From: CAZKRL01 sp964555295
GTDB taxonomy: Bacteria; Bacteroidota; Bacteroidia; Flavobacteriales_D; Sanyastnellaceae
DNA length: 64,000 nucleotides
Assembly: GCA_964555295.1 (NCBI GenBank)
Contig: CAZKRL010000007.1
Coordinates: 39,708 to 103,707 of the forward strand
Direction: 5' to 3'
In this document: one piece after another, positions 36,034-45,854 of the stretch
How positions within the stretch are numbered: position 1 is the first letter of the stretch
How the letters are laid out: the number at the start of each line of letters is the position of its first letter
Notes under the pieces: generated by a model
The model's input: only the letters and a program-made list of their open reading frames with translations
Told to the model about the DNA's origin: nothing
Database searches by the model: none
Translations under genes and position numbers: made by a program

Positions 36034-37113
36034 TTACTGTTTAATCTTAGCTTCCATGCTCAATGTTGCATGGGGGACCAATTTCAAACGTTCTTTCGGG
36101 ATGAGCTTGCCTGTTCCGCGACAGATACCATAGGTTTTATTCTTGATGCGAAGCAAAGCGTTTTCAAGACTCTGAATGAATTTCTCTTGTCGCGCAGCCA
36201 GCTGTCCCAACTCTTCCCGATTCATGGAGTCGCTACCATCTTCCATCATCTTGAAGGTGGGGGCAGTGTCATCGGTTGAGTTATCGCCAGCATGTGACAA
36301 CGATTGACGTAAATCCTCGAGATCTGATTTCGCAGATTTCATTCTGTCATGGATCAATGCTTCGAATTCTTTCAGGTCTTTATCAGAATATCGCACTCCC
36401 GTCTCGATGGCTCTGGCCATTGCACTTGGCTCGCTTTTCTGAGGTACCACAGGTCTTTCATAGACCTCGGGCAATGTGTCTACAGCAACTGGAGGAGTGA
36501 TTTTTTTATCTTGCTTGGCAATGGGAGCTGCGGCAACTGGCTTGACTGCAGGTTTTTCTGCCTTCTTCGCAACTGGCTTTGCCACAGCTTTCACTACTGG
36601 TGCCTGTATTTTTTTGGGTTCTGCCTTTTTAGGGGCGGCAACTTTTTTGGCAACTGGTTTAACCACCTTTTTGGATGCCGCGGCGACCCCCTTTTTGGCT
36701 ACCGGCTTGACGACTTTCTTTGGAGCTGGCTTAACTACCTTTTTGGCAATTGGCTTCGCTACTTTTTTGACCACCTTCTTAGGAGCAACTTTCTTCGCTG
36801 CGGGCTTAGCCACCTTTTTCGGCGCGGGTTTCACCACTTTTTTGGCGACAGTCTTTTTTGCAAGTGGCTTGGCTACTTTTTTAGGAGTCGGCTTCACAAC
36901 TTTCTTAGCAACGGGCTTCGCCTTTTGGGCAGCGGCTTTCACCACTTTTTTAGGAGCGGGTTTGCTGACTTTTTTAGGAGCGGGTTTGGCGGCCTTTTTT
37001 GCCGCAGGTTTGGCCACCTTTTTGGGAGCGGGCTTGCTCACTTTCTTAGGGGCGGGTTTAGCGGCTTTCTTCACCGCAGGCTTAGAGGCCTTTTTGACAA
37101 TTTTCTTTGCCAT
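36034..37113 (-). CDS. DksA/TraR-like protein with long histone-H1-like Lys/Ala/Pro tail
   Basis: 359 residues. Residues 1-205 are a low-complexity basic tail made of variants of KPAPKKVAKPAAKK, like eukaryotic histone H1 C-termini and bacterial H1-like proteins. Residues ~240-359 are a DksA-like domain: a coiled coil with DDTAPTFKMMEDGSD at its tip and the end block GICRGTGKLIPKERLKLVPH. Only one Cys (C331) of the four zinc ligands remains. The usual Bacteroidota protein at this locus is ~125 residues, so the tail is an addition. DksA-type proteins bind the RNA polymerase secondary channel; the tail would be expected to bind DNA non-specifically. It lies 9 bp after ileS and 19 bp before lspA. 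Confidence 0.9.
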   Translation of the reverse strand: MAKKIVKKASKPAVKKAAKPAPKKVSKPAPKKVAKPAAKKAAKPAPKKVSKPAPKKVVKAAAQKAKPVAKKVVKPTPKKVAKPLAKKTVAKKVVKPAPKKVAKPAAKKVAPKKVVKKVAKPIAKKVVKPAPKKVVKPVAKKGVAAASKKVVKPVAKKVAAPKKAEPKKIQAPVVKAVAKPVAKKAEKPAVKPVAAAPIAKQDKKITPPVAVDTLPEVYERPVVPQKSEPSAMARAIETGVRYSDKDLKEFEALIHDRMKSAKSDLEDLRQSLSHAGDNSTDDTAPTFKMMEDGSDSMNREELGQLAARQEKFIQSLENALLRIKNKTYGICRGTGKLIPKERLKLVPHATLSMEAKIKQ

Positions 37114-37122
37114 TGTTGTAGG

Positions 37123-40100
37123 TCAATTTAGTTTGCTGAGGTGAATTTTGGTCAACATTCCCTCTTCGATTTCAACTTCTAAACCTTCGCTGAGTTCTTC
37201 TACCAGCTCAATTGTATCGGCTAAAATCTGAGCGCGAATATATTCAGAATTTTGTTCCACTGCGCGCCCTAAAATTCCACTTTCCTGAATGCGAACAGAA
37301 ATGCGATCGGTGACTTCCAAACCGCTGTCTTTGCGCAAGTTTTGCAATCGGTTTACCATCTCCCGTGCCAAACCTTCCAGTCGCAATGCCTCATTGATGT
37401 TCACATCCAGTGCCACGGTGAGCCCCCCGTCGTTCACCACTTTCCAACCGGGTATATCAATGGGCGTGATTTCTACGTCTTCGGGCAGGAGCTCAATCGA
37501 CTCAGTTTCTACCTGCATCACATATCGACCCTCTGACTCAATGGCATGCAAGATCGCATCGCCGTCTTTTTGCGCCAATGCCTGAACCGCTTTCATGTGC
37601 TTGCCGCATTTCTTTCCGAGTGATTTGAAATTCAGCTTGAGTTGTTTGACAATCTTCATATCCTCACCGGCAAATTCCAGTTGTTTGACGTTCGTCTCGT
37701 TGAGGATGATATCTGCTACGCTGCGGATATCTTGTTGCATATTGTCCTGGGCTGTTGCGATACGAACCACCTGAAGCGGCTGTCGCACACGGATGGATTC
37801 TTTCTTTCGTATCGATAAAATCATCGATGAAATTCGCTGCGCAAAATCCATTCGTGTCTCAAGGGCCTTGTCCATCGCATTGCCATCAGCGGCCTGCAAC
37901 CATGTCAGGTGCACAGAGTCGTGATTCCATCTAGTGCTACTGCCTTCAGCGCGCACAGGCTCACTTAGGCGGAGATAGAGCCATTCAGCAAAGAACGGGG
38001 CAAAGGGCGAAGAAAGCTGGGCCACATGGATAAGGCATTCAAATAGAGTGTCGTAAGCTGCTTTCTTATCTGCCGAAAATTCACCATGCCAAAAACGTTT
38101 CCGTGAGAGCCGCACATACCAGTTGCTCAAATGAACGTCGACGAACTCTTCGATTGCACGAGCGGCCATCGTTGGCATATAATCATCGAGTTGTGATTTT
38201 ACTTCGGAAATAAGATGATGCAGTCGTGACAATATCCAGCGATCGAGCTCCGCACGCTCGTGGGCGGGGGAAGCATTTTTCTCGCTATACACATAGCCGT
38301 CGATATTCGCATAGATGGCAAAAAAACCGTAGGTATTGAAAAGCGTTCCGAAGAATTTACGCTGCACCTCGGCAATACCCTCAACATCAAATTTGAGGTT
38401 GTCCCAGGGTTGCGCATTGGTGAGCATATACCAGCGGGTAGCATCTGGACCGTATTTGCCAATGGTCACAAACGGGTCAACGGCATTACCGAGTCGCTTC
38501 GACATCTTATTGCCATTCTTGTCAAGCACCAGTCCGTTGGATATAACATTCTTGTAAGCCACGCTATCGAAGCACATTGTGGCGATAGCATGAAGTGTAT
38601 AAAACCAACCGCGGGTTTGATCTACGCCCTCAGCGATATAGTCTGCCGGGAATGCCTTGTTGTTGTCGATGAGTTCTTTGTTCTCAAACGGATAATGCAA
38701 CTGTGCATAAGGCATGGCGCCGCTATCAAACCACACATCTATCAGATCACTCTCGCGACGCATGGGTTTACCATCGGGTGAAACCAGCACGATATCATCG
38801 ACCGCCGGTTTATGCAAATCGAAGGAGCTATAATTGATTTTACTGAAATCACCCGGTTGAAAATCGCGCAGCGGATTGGCCGACATAACACCGGCCTTCA
38901 CTGCACGATCAATCTCTGACTGGAGTTCTTCAACACTGCCGATGCAAATTGCGTGACTGCCATCTTCGGTGCGCCAGATGGGCAGTGGGATGCCCCAAAA
39001 TCTTGAACGCGACAAATTCCAGTCGTTGGCGTTTTCGAGCCAGTTACCGAAGCGACCGGTGCCGGTGGCTTCCGGTTTCCACCCGATGGTTTTGTTGAGT
39101 TCGCTCATGCGCTCTCTAACCTGGGTGATTCGAATGAACCAAGAATCGAGTGGATAGTAAATGATGGGCTTATCTGTGCGCCAGCAATGCGGATAGTTGT
39201 GTTCGTACTTCTCTTTGCGGAAGAGCTTATGTTCATTCTGCAGTTTCAGGCAAATACGTTCATCGACACTCAGGTATTGAAGTTTAGAAGTGTCTTTGAT
39301 AAAGCCGGAGAGCTTCTCCTTTTGTGTGGCGAGTTCAACTTCTTTCTCTGCGTCGGTGTAATAACTCTCTTTGACAAATTCATTGCCATAGAGAAAAACA
39401 CCGTCATTCACCTGGGGTAAGAATCTTCCGCGCCGGTCGACCATAGTGAGCGCGCCGATGCCATTTTCTCGGGCCACCCTGAAGTCATCGGCACCGAACG
39501 ATGGAGCGATGTGTACTATGCCCGTACCGTCTTCTGTTGTCACGAAATCACCTGCAATAACACGATAGGCATTTCCTTCAGGCGCAACACCAAAAGGGAG
39601 CAGTGTTTCGTACTCCCAGCCGATCATGCTTTCCCCCTTACATTCTTGATGAATGCGGTAGGGAAGTTTTTTATCGCCCTGACGAGCTTCTTCGAATGAG
39701 AGCTGTTGTTGTTCCTCTGCAAAATATTTGGTGAGAAGATCCTTGGCCAATACCACGAGGATGCGTTCATGACTTTGTGGATGAAGGGTTTCCACCTGCA
39801 GATAGGAAATGTTTTTGCCTACCGCAAGAGCAGTATTGGAGGGCAATGTCCACGGTGTGGTTGTCCATGCGAGGATATAACACGGAAGACTCGATACTGC
39901 ACCGGTCTTCACTTTGAACATGGCCACCGCGCTGGTATCCTTTACATTGCGATAGCAACCGGGTTGATTGAGTTCGTGTGAACTGAGACCCGTGCCCGCC
40001 GCTGGAGAGAACGGCTGAATGGTGTATCCCTTGTACAAAAGCTGCTTCGAATAGATTTGCTTGAGCAGGTACCAAACCGTTTCGATATAACTGTTTTCGT

Positions 40101-40551
40101 AGGTGATATAAGGGTTTTCCATATCCACCCAATACCCCATAATCCGCGTGAGTTCTTCCCATTTATCGGTGTACTTCATCACCTCCCGCCTGCATGCTGC
40201 GTTGTATTCTTCTACCGTGATTTTGCTTCCAATATCCTCTTTGGTGATTCCCAGCGTTTTTTCTACCGCGAGTTCAATGGGCAGACCGTGGGTGTCCCAT
40301 CCTGCTTTACGTTTTACTTGTTTGCCACCGAGGGTTTGGTACCTGCAAAACACATCCTTGATGGCGCGGGCCATCACATGGTGAATGCCGGGCAGGCCAT
40401 TGGCGCTGGGCGGACCTTCATAGAATACGAAAGGTGGATGACCTTCACGTTCGCTTACGCTGCGCTCAAAGGCTTTCACTGCAGCCCAATGTTGTTGGAT
40501 TTCGCTGTGAATGGCTGTGAGGTCGAGGTGTTTACTTTCCCTGTATTTCAC
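37123..40551 (-). CDS. ileS: Isoleucyl-tRNA synthetase
   Basis: 1142 residues, normal for the eukaryote-like IleRS of Bacteroidota. Signatures: PPSANGLPGIHHVMARAIKD (HIGH region), GWDTHGLPIE, the CP1 editing domain in the middle, and GNKMSKRLGNAVDP (KMSKS). The C-terminal third is the anticodon-binding and tail region. The start is GTG at 40551, giving the typical MKYRESKHLDL beginning. A TATCTTCG promoter element lies 30 bp upstream. It heads an operon with the DksA-like gene and lspA. Confidence 0.97.
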   Translation of the reverse strand: MKYRESKHLDLTAIHSEIQQHWAAVKAFERSVSEREGHPPFVFYEGPPSANGLPGIHHVMARAIKDVFCRYQTLGGKQVKRKAGWDTHGLPIELAVEKTLGITKEDIGSKITVEEYNAACRREVMKYTDKWEELTRIMGYWVDMENPYITYENSYIETVWYLLKQIYSKQLLYKGYTIQPFSPAAGTGLSSHELNQPGCYRNVKDTSAVAMFKVKTGAVSSLPCYILAWTTTPWTLPSNTALAVGKNISYLQVETLHPQSHERILVVLAKDLLTKYFAEEQQQLSFEEARQGDKKLPYRIHQECKGESMIGWEYETLLPFGVAPEGNAYRVIAGDFVTTEDGTGIVHIAPSFGADDFRVARENGIGALTMVDRRGRFLPQVNDGVFLYGNEFVKESYYTDAEKEVELATQKEKLSGFIKDTSKLQYLSVDERICLKLQNEHKLFRKEKYEHNYPHCWRTDKPIIYYPLDSWFIRITQVRERMSELNKTIGWKPEATGTGRFGNWLENANDWNLSRSRFWGIPLPIWRTEDGSHAICIGSVEELQSEIDRAVKAGVMSANPLRDFQPGDFSKINYSSFDLHKPAVDDIVLVSPDGKPMRRESDLIDVWFDSGAMPYAQLHYPFENKELIDNNKAFPADYIAEGVDQTRGWFYTLHAIATMCFDSVAYKNVISNGLVLDKNGNKMSKRLGNAVDPFVTIGKYGPDATRWYMLTNAQPWDNLKFDVEGIAEVQRKFFGTLFNTYGFFAIYANIDGYVYSEKNASPAHERAELDRWILSRLHHLISEVKSQLDDYMPTMAARAIEEFVDVHLSNWYVRLSRKRFWHGEFSADKKAAYDTLFECLIHVAQLSSPFAPFFAEWLYLRLSEPVRAEGSSTRWNHDSVHLTWLQAADGNAMDKALETRMDFAQRISSMILSIRKKESIRVRQPLQVVRIATAQDNMQQDIRSVADIILNETNVKQLEFAGEDMKIVKQLKLNFKSLGKKCGKHMKAVQALAQKDGDAILHAIESEGRYVMQVETESIELLPEDVEITPIDIPGWKVVNDGGLTVALDVNINEALRLEGLAREMVNRLQNLRKDSGLEVTDRISVRIQESGILGRAVEQNSEYIRAQILADTIELVEELSEGLEVEIEEGMLTKIHLSKLN

Positions 40552-40581
40552 GGGTTAATCTGCTTTAAAAATTTGGGTGGG

Positions 40582-40589
40582 CGAAGATA
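40582..40589 (-). promoter_or_regulatory. -7 element of the ileS operon
   Basis: TATCTTCG on the minus strand, 30 bp before the GTG start. Confidence 0.45.
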
Positions 40590-40703
40590 GGGCAGGAGGT
40601 GGATTAGATGAACCCATACATGTCGACAACAAATTGCTCCACCATTTTTTTATTATCGGCGATTGTAACATCTTTGAACACGAACCACAAATCAACAACT
40701 GTA

Positions 40704-43592
40704 ATGAAGAAGCTTATTTTACTCGTCGTTTCCTATCTAGCTATAATGACCAACGCCATGAGTCAGTCGGGCTGCACGGATGCAAACGCTTGCAATTACG
40801 ACACAGAAGCCGTTTTGGATGATGGCAGTTGTATCGCAATAGATTCAATTTTAGTGTTGCCAGATACAAATTTCATGAATGCCCTTTGGTTGAATCACTA
40901 TGATATTGATCTCAACGCAGATGGTGTCTTTCAAATCTGTGAGGCAAGGGCGTATAGTGGTTATCTCTGGCTCGATAATGAGCAGATTTCTGACTTGACA
41001 GGTATCGAGTATTTTGTGAATATTGGTGGATTATCCTGCAGTTACAATAGCATTTCAGAACTGAATCTCTCCGCTAATACAGCCCTCACTTTTGTAATGT
41101 GCACCGACAATCAATTGTTACAACTGAATATCCGTAATGGTAATAATGTGAATTTCATAGGTGGTAAGGGATGGAATGCCATGGATGCGCAGAACAATCC
41201 CGACCTGCGTTGCATCATCGTAGACGATCCGTTGTATAGTTATAATGCTGCATTTGCTTATGATTGGTACAAGGACAACACAGCATATTACCTCACAGAT
41301 TGTGATGATGGTGATTTGCATTCATGCGGAATTCCGGTCATACATAATACAACGACGCAATATGGAACAGTGAATGACCACGAGGGTAATACCTATAAAA
41401 CTATTGAAATTGGAACTCAGGAATGGATGGCTGAGAATCTAAAAGTCAGCACGTATCGCACTGGAGATAGCATACTTACTCATCTTGACAATGCCGCATG
41501 GGAGGCGGCTGATTTTGGCGCATGGTCATATTATGACGATACCGCCACTTATGATTGTCCTTTCGGAAAATTATACAATTGGTACGCTTGTGCTAATCCA
41601 GCGCAGATATGTCCCGTTGGCTGGCGCATTCCCTCTGATGAAGATTGGAGCCTACTCGTTCATTTTTTAGATCCCAACTTCAGTTCAGATAGTTACTTTG
41701 GTAATTCTGCCGCAATTGCTCTAAAAAGTTTATGGCTAAATGGTGACGTAAATATCTATGGTGCATCCAATGCATCTGGCTTTTCGGCAATATTCGGTGG
41801 CCGTCGCACATACAATGGTTTCTTCTCAAATCAAGGATCTTATGGGTATTGGTGGAGCAGCACCGAAGAGGTGGCCGGCGGTTCTGTTGGATTCAGCAGA
41901 TCTATCAGTGAATATTACGACGGCGTTGATCAAATTGATGACTCGAAAACTTTAGGACTTTCCGTGAGATGTATCAGAGATGAAAATTATGTAGAGTTGA
42001 TTCCGGGCTGCATGGATGCAACCGCCTGCAACTACGACACCTTGGCTACTGAGGATGACTCATCTTGTATTTATTCAGCACCCTATCTCAATTGCGATGG
42101 AACATGCATCAATGACACAGATGTGAATGGAGTTTGTGATGAATACGAATTGGCGGGTTGCCAAGATTCAACTGCATGTAATTACATTGCTAATGCCACC
42201 GATACCATCACCGATGTATGCGCGTATCCCGGATGCACGAATGTCTTTGCCTGCAACTACAATTCATCGGCAGCTTGTAATGACGGCACCTGCACTTTCG
42301 AGGGCTGTACCGATTCAACCTCTTGTAACTTTAATGTGAATGCGGGTTGTGATGACGGATCTTGTCTACCCAGTGGTTGCAATATACCGGGCGCGTGTAA
42401 TTATGCCGACATTCCCTGTAATAACAACACCTGCATTTTCCCGGGATGCAATGATATATTGGCTTGTAACTATGATGTTTTTGCGGGTTGTGATGACGGA
42501 TCTTGTACCTATCCGGGTTGTAATATTATGAGCGCATGTAATTATGATTCACTCGCAGGCTGCAATGACAACAGCTGTGTTTTTCCAGGGTGCATAGATT
42601 CCATCGCTTGCAATTACGAGCCGTTGTCGGCATGCGACAATGGCTCTTGCACATATCCCGGCTGCAATGATCCATTGGCCTGCAACTATGAATTGAACGC
42701 CGGTTGCAACGACGGCTCTTGTCTTTTTCCGGGATGCTCTGACAGCACCTCATGCAATTATAACCCAACAGCGATTTGCGAAGGAATATGTTATGGTCAG
42801 GAAGGAAATGCGTGTGACGACAATGATGACGCAACTATCAATGACGTGGTAACTGCTGATTGTTTGTGTGTGGGTGAATTGCCAGCTGTACCAGGTTGCA
42901 CTGATACATTGGCATGCAACTATACTGCTCTTGCCACAGATGATGATGGCACTTGCGAATACGCATTATTATATTTTGACTGTAGCGGAAACTGTTTGAA
43001 TGACTCAGACAACGATGGTGTTTGCGACGAATTTGAATTAGCGGGCTGCACAGACTCTTTGGCATGCAACTATACTGCTCTTGCCACGGATGATGATGGC
43101 AGTTGCGAATACGCACTATTATATTTTGACTGTAGCGGAAACTGTTTGAATGACTCAGACAACGATGGTGTTTGCGACGAATTGGAAATTCTGGGATGCA
43201 CAGACAATGCCGCTTGCAACTTCAATGCATTAGCTACCGAAGATGACGGCAGTTGTGGCCTGGCCGTGGGCACTGCTTGTGACGATCAAGATAGTACTAC
43301 CATAGATGATATTATTGTTGTGGGATGCAATTGTGAAGGGGCTCTTGATTTGAACGAATTCAATGTAAATACTTTATCCATCTTCCCCAACCCTGCACAA
43401 GACAATATAATAGTCGATTTACCCAACCCGGGTGGAGCGCAAATTGAGATATATAATATTGCTGGCGAAAGAGTCTTCGCTTCGCCATACTCACGAAGCG
43501 TTGATATCAGATCGCTAACACAAGGCATGTATTTCCTGAAAATAGTTCAGGATGAAGGAACAGCTATTGAGAGGTTTGAGGTGGTGAGGTAG
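40704..43592 (+). CDS. Secreted Cys-rich repeat protein with FISUMP domain and T9SS sorting signal
   Basis: 962 residues from the ATG at 40704, which begins a signal peptide (KKLILLVVSYLAIMTNAMS); an open frame back to 40608 would hide it. The protein has 14 copies of a ~21-residue cysteine motif of the form GCTDxxACNYxxxAxxDDGSC, one right after the signal peptide and 13 in a tandem block (~430-900). Between them are leucine-rich-repeat-like residues (~90-200) and a FISUMP domain (~225-430: EIGTQEWMAENLKVSTY, LYNWYACANP, GWRIPSDEDW, GYWWSSTE). Aspartate-rich NDSDNDGVCDE linkers resemble calcium-binding thrombospondin type-3 repeats. The last ~75 residues (LSIFPNPAQDNIIV ... GMYFLKIVQ) are a type-A T9SS signal. 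Confidence 0.9.
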   Translation: MKKLILLVVSYLAIMTNAMSQSGCTDANACNYDTEAVLDDGSCIAIDSILVLPDTNFMNALWLNHYDIDLNADGVFQICEARAYSGYLWLDNEQISDLTGIEYFVNIGGLSCSYNSISELNLSANTALTFVMCTDNQLLQLNIRNGNNVNFIGGKGWNAMDAQNNPDLRCIIVDDPLYSYNAAFAYDWYKDNTAYYLTDCDDGDLHSCGIPVIHNTTTQYGTVNDHEGNTYKTIEIGTQEWMAENLKVSTYRTGDSILTHLDNAAWEAADFGAWSYYDDTATYDCPFGKLYNWYACANPAQICPVGWRIPSDEDWSLLVHFLDPNFSSDSYFGNSAAIALKSLWLNGDVNIYGASNASGFSAIFGGRRTYNGFFSNQGSYGYWWSSTEEVAGGSVGFSRSISEYYDGVDQIDDSKTLGLSVRCIRDENYVELIPGCMDATACNYDTLATEDDSSCIYSAPYLNCDGTCINDTDVNGVCDEYELAGCQDSTACNYIANATDTITDVCAYPGCTNVFACNYNSSAACNDGTCTFEGCTDSTSCNFNVNAGCDDGSCLPSGCNIPGACNYADIPCNNNTCIFPGCNDILACNYDVFAGCDDGSCTYPGCNIMSACNYDSLAGCNDNSCVFPGCIDSIACNYEPLSACDNGSCTYPGCNDPLACNYELNAGCNDGSCLFPGCSDSTSCNYNPTAICEGICYGQEGNACDDNDDATINDVVTADCLCVGELPAVPGCTDTLACNYTALATDDDGTCEYALLYFDCSGNCLNDSDNDGVCDEFELAGCTDSLACNYTALATDDDGSCEYALLYFDCSGNCLNDSDNDGVCDELEILGCTDNAACNFNALATEDDGSCGLAVGTACDDQDSTTIDDIIVVGCNCEGALDLNEFNVNTLSIFPNPAQDNIIVDLPNPGGAQIEIYNIAGERVFASPYSRSVDIRSLTQGMYFLKIVQDEGTAIERFEVVR
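42911..43182 (+). repeat. Recent tandem duplication inside the Cys-rich gene
   Basis: Bases 42911-43032 and 43061-43182 are identical apart from about three substitutions over 122 bp (period 150 bp). The other Cys repeats of the gene are far more diverged at DNA level. Confidence 0.9.
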
Positions 43593-43659
43593 AAGAATTA
43601 TCCCGGGGAAACAAATGAATACCTGGCATAAATTTTCAACGCGAATGAATGTCCGCGAC

Positions 43660-44943
43660 TTAGCGCTTCTTAATCCAATTCTCAGGATTTTGGGCCGCAC
43701 CAGCTTCACCACCCACTTTCCATATCTCGAAATGCAATGTGTACTCCTCGCTATCAGAAGAAACCTTTCCAATCATCTGACGGGCTGATACCTTATCTCC
43801 AACTGCAACACTCACATTTTCAAGTCCTGAGTATACACTCTTGTATGAACCATGAGTTACAATAACATTCTGCCCCACGCCAGGGATAGTAAAAACACTG
43901 GTAACCTTACCACCAAAAACAGCGAGAGCAGATGCTCCCTTCTCTGTTCCAAAGTCGACACCATTATTGTTGACCGTTATCTGAGGAAGTGAGGGATGGG
44001 CATGCTTTCCAAAATGGGAAGTAATAACACCCGCCGAAACAGGCCAAGGCAAAGAACCTTTGTTCTTTTCAAAATCCGCATTCATTAAAACTGTCTCAGG
44101 AGCCAATTCAATTTTTTTGGATGATTCAATCGATACTCCAGCCTTCTTTTCCTTCTCTGGTTTTTTCTCTGTCGCTGCCGTTTTAGCATTCTCCTTGCGA
44201 ATCTCTTCAGCTATGATTTCCTGAATTTTCGCCGTTAAGCGATCGCGATCACTTTTTTGCTTCGCTTGTTGATTTTTCAATCGAGCTTCCTCTCTTTTCA
44301 AATCAGTTAGCTTTCCTTGTTGCATTTGCTTCAACGACTCCACTTCCTTTTTCTCGCCCTCTTTAGATTTAAGTAATTCGGATTTTTGTTGCTTATCCAA
44401 TTCCATTCTTTGAACTACCGTTAGAATATCCTGTTCCTTTCCTTGAATCATTTGGGCCTGTTGCCTCCTTGCCTCAGCAAAGCGCTGGGTAATCTTGTAT
44501 CTCTTGTAAGCCTGATAAAAGGATTCGGAGGCAAAAACATACATGAGCTTATCATAACTACTGCGCTGTCGATATGCTCTTTTAATCATCTTGCCGTATT
44601 CCTTTTTTAAGGCAGAAATATCATCCTTTAATAAACCAATATCCTTTAAGCCAGCATTGATTTCACCATCGATATGACTGATGTCACCGTTGATATTACG
44701 TATCAAGTCATCGCGCAATGCTATTTGAGCATTTAGCATCTCAACCTGTCGAAGTGTAGATTTCTGCTGCTTCTCCGATTCCCGAATCATCTTTTTAGTT
44801 AGCTCAATCTTTTCGTTAAGCTCGTCGCGCTGTCGCTGCAAATCCGATTTGTTCTGACTCATTAAAACTTCCGCCATAGCAAAAATTACGAGCATCAATA
44901 TTGCACTCTTAAGAATATTATTTCGGCTTGTACTCGGATTCAT
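43660..44943 (-). CDS. EnvC-like murein hydrolase activator (degenerate M23/LytM domain)
   Basis: 427 residues. A signal segment (ILKSAILMLVIFAMAEVLMS) is followed by a long coiled coil (~35-270) and a C-terminal LytM domain (~310-425). The metal-site His of the usual H-x-G-x-D is Asn (VNNNGVDFG) and the first His of the H-x-H motif is replaced (EYTLHFEIW), so it probably does not cut peptidoglycan itself but activates an amidase, as EnvC does in E. coli. It is the last gene of a four-gene operon, overlapping the DUF4292 gene by 4 bp (ATGA). Confidence 0.88.
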   Translation of the reverse strand: MNPSTSRNNILKSAILMLVIFAMAEVLMSQNKSDLQRQRDELNEKIELTKKMIRESEKQQKSTLRQVEMLNAQIALRDDLIRNINGDISHIDGEINAGLKDIGLLKDDISALKKEYGKMIKRAYRQRSSYDKLMYVFASESFYQAYKRYKITQRFAEARRQQAQMIQGKEQDILTVVQRMELDKQQKSELLKSKEGEKKEVESLKQMQQGKLTDLKREEARLKNQQAKQKSDRDRLTAKIQEIIAEEIRKENAKTAATEKKPEKEKKAGVSIESSKKIELAPETVLMNADFEKNKGSLPWPVSAGVITSHFGKHAHPSLPQITVNNNGVDFGTEKGASALAVFGGKVTSVFTIPGVGQNVIVTHGSYKSVYSGLENVSVAVGDKVSARQMIGKVSSDSEEYTLHFEIWKVGGEAGAAQNPENWIKKR

Positions 44944-45854
44944 AGCGTATCTCGTCTGGGGTATTCATCACTGATTTCAAATGGAAATTCGTAGGGTTTT
45001 CCTGTGCTTATACGATCCACCTCATATTTCAAAACGATGGATTTACCATCGTTACTAAGCAACATGACACATTGCTTGGGCAACCACTTTGCATCTAACA
45101 TTTCGTGATTAGAATATTCTATTTGAAAATTCCGGCGGTGTACGATATCATCAAAGATGGTTTTTACAACCCGCAATTTTTCACTATCAATCCAATATCT
45201 CGATATAACTACAGCATCATCGTTTAGACGTCTCAACTTCTTCGAAATCCGCGGGTCATCAAAATCAACATTGATTGTGTCACTTTCTAATTTTCTATCG
45301 TCCATACCCACCACCTTTCTAACCTTTCGTTTATACTTTGATATCAACAAATAATTTGATGAATCCACTTCTGACCTGAATTTTCTCTCATCCTCCTCAA
45401 GACCAAATAAGTTTCCGAAAAGAATATTCTGCAATACATCAAAACTGAGATCCGTACCTGTCTTTTCAGACAACTCAGATACACCACCCACGTAGTAAAA
45501 CTTTTGATCTGGAATTTTCGAGAGATATCTCAAACTATCCGGGGTAACCATCAGTCGTATCATTTCTATACCAAGCAGCGGTGCAACTGATATCCATATC
45601 ACGCTATCCTTTCGCATCCTAACTGTTGCCTTAAAACTTTGACCCTCATCTCCTGAGCTAAACTCTGCATTCAACTTCATACCGCACCAGTCAGGTGAAA
45701 ATGAACTTCCATAACAATCATCAAGTAGCGATCGCGCAGTGCGTTTCTTGATGGATTCGTCAGTTCTGACTTCGCGCGTAGTCTTACATGACAACAACAA
45801 TACCATCAGAAAAATTTGAGAGCAGAACTGATATCGGATACTCAATCGATGCAT
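44940..45854 (-). CDS. DUF4292 lipoprotein
   Basis: 304 residues. N-terminal lipoprotein signal (IFLMVLLLSC). The rest matches the Bacteroidota-specific DUF4292 family, with a lipoprotein-carrier-like pattern of strands (AEFSSGDEGQSFKATVRMRKDSVIWISV, GIEMIRLMVTPDSLRYLSK). The position between the TPR and EnvC-like genes is conserved across the phylum, and an envelope role, possibly in lipoprotein or LPS transport, is inferred from fold and context only. It overlaps its neighbours by 13 bp (upstream) and 4 bp (downstream). Confidence 0.85.
   Translation of the reverse strand: MHRLSIRYQFCSQIFLMVLLLSCKTTREVRTDESIKKRTARSLLDDCYGSSFSPDWCGMKLNAEFSSGDEGQSFKATVRMRKDSVIWISVAPLLGIEMIRLMVTPDSLRYLSKIPDQKFYYVGGVSELSEKTGTDLSFDVLQNILFGNLFGLEEDERKFRSEVDSSNYLLISKYKRKVRKVVGMDDRKLESDTINVDFDDPRISKKLRRLNDDAVVISRYWIDSEKLRVVKTIFDDIVHRRNFQIEYSNHEMLDAKWLPKQCVMLLSNDGKSIVLKYEVDRISTGKPYEFPFEISDEYPRRDTL

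Noticed and set aside
36349..37131. Long open frames opposite the H1-like tail gene
   Set aside because: They encode Phe/Leu/Gly-rich low complexity that is simply the complement of AAG/GCC repeats.
42000..43200. CRISPR-like regular repeats
   Set aside because: The repeats are in-frame protein repeats (Cys motif) with diverged codons, no conserved spacer length and no cas genes.
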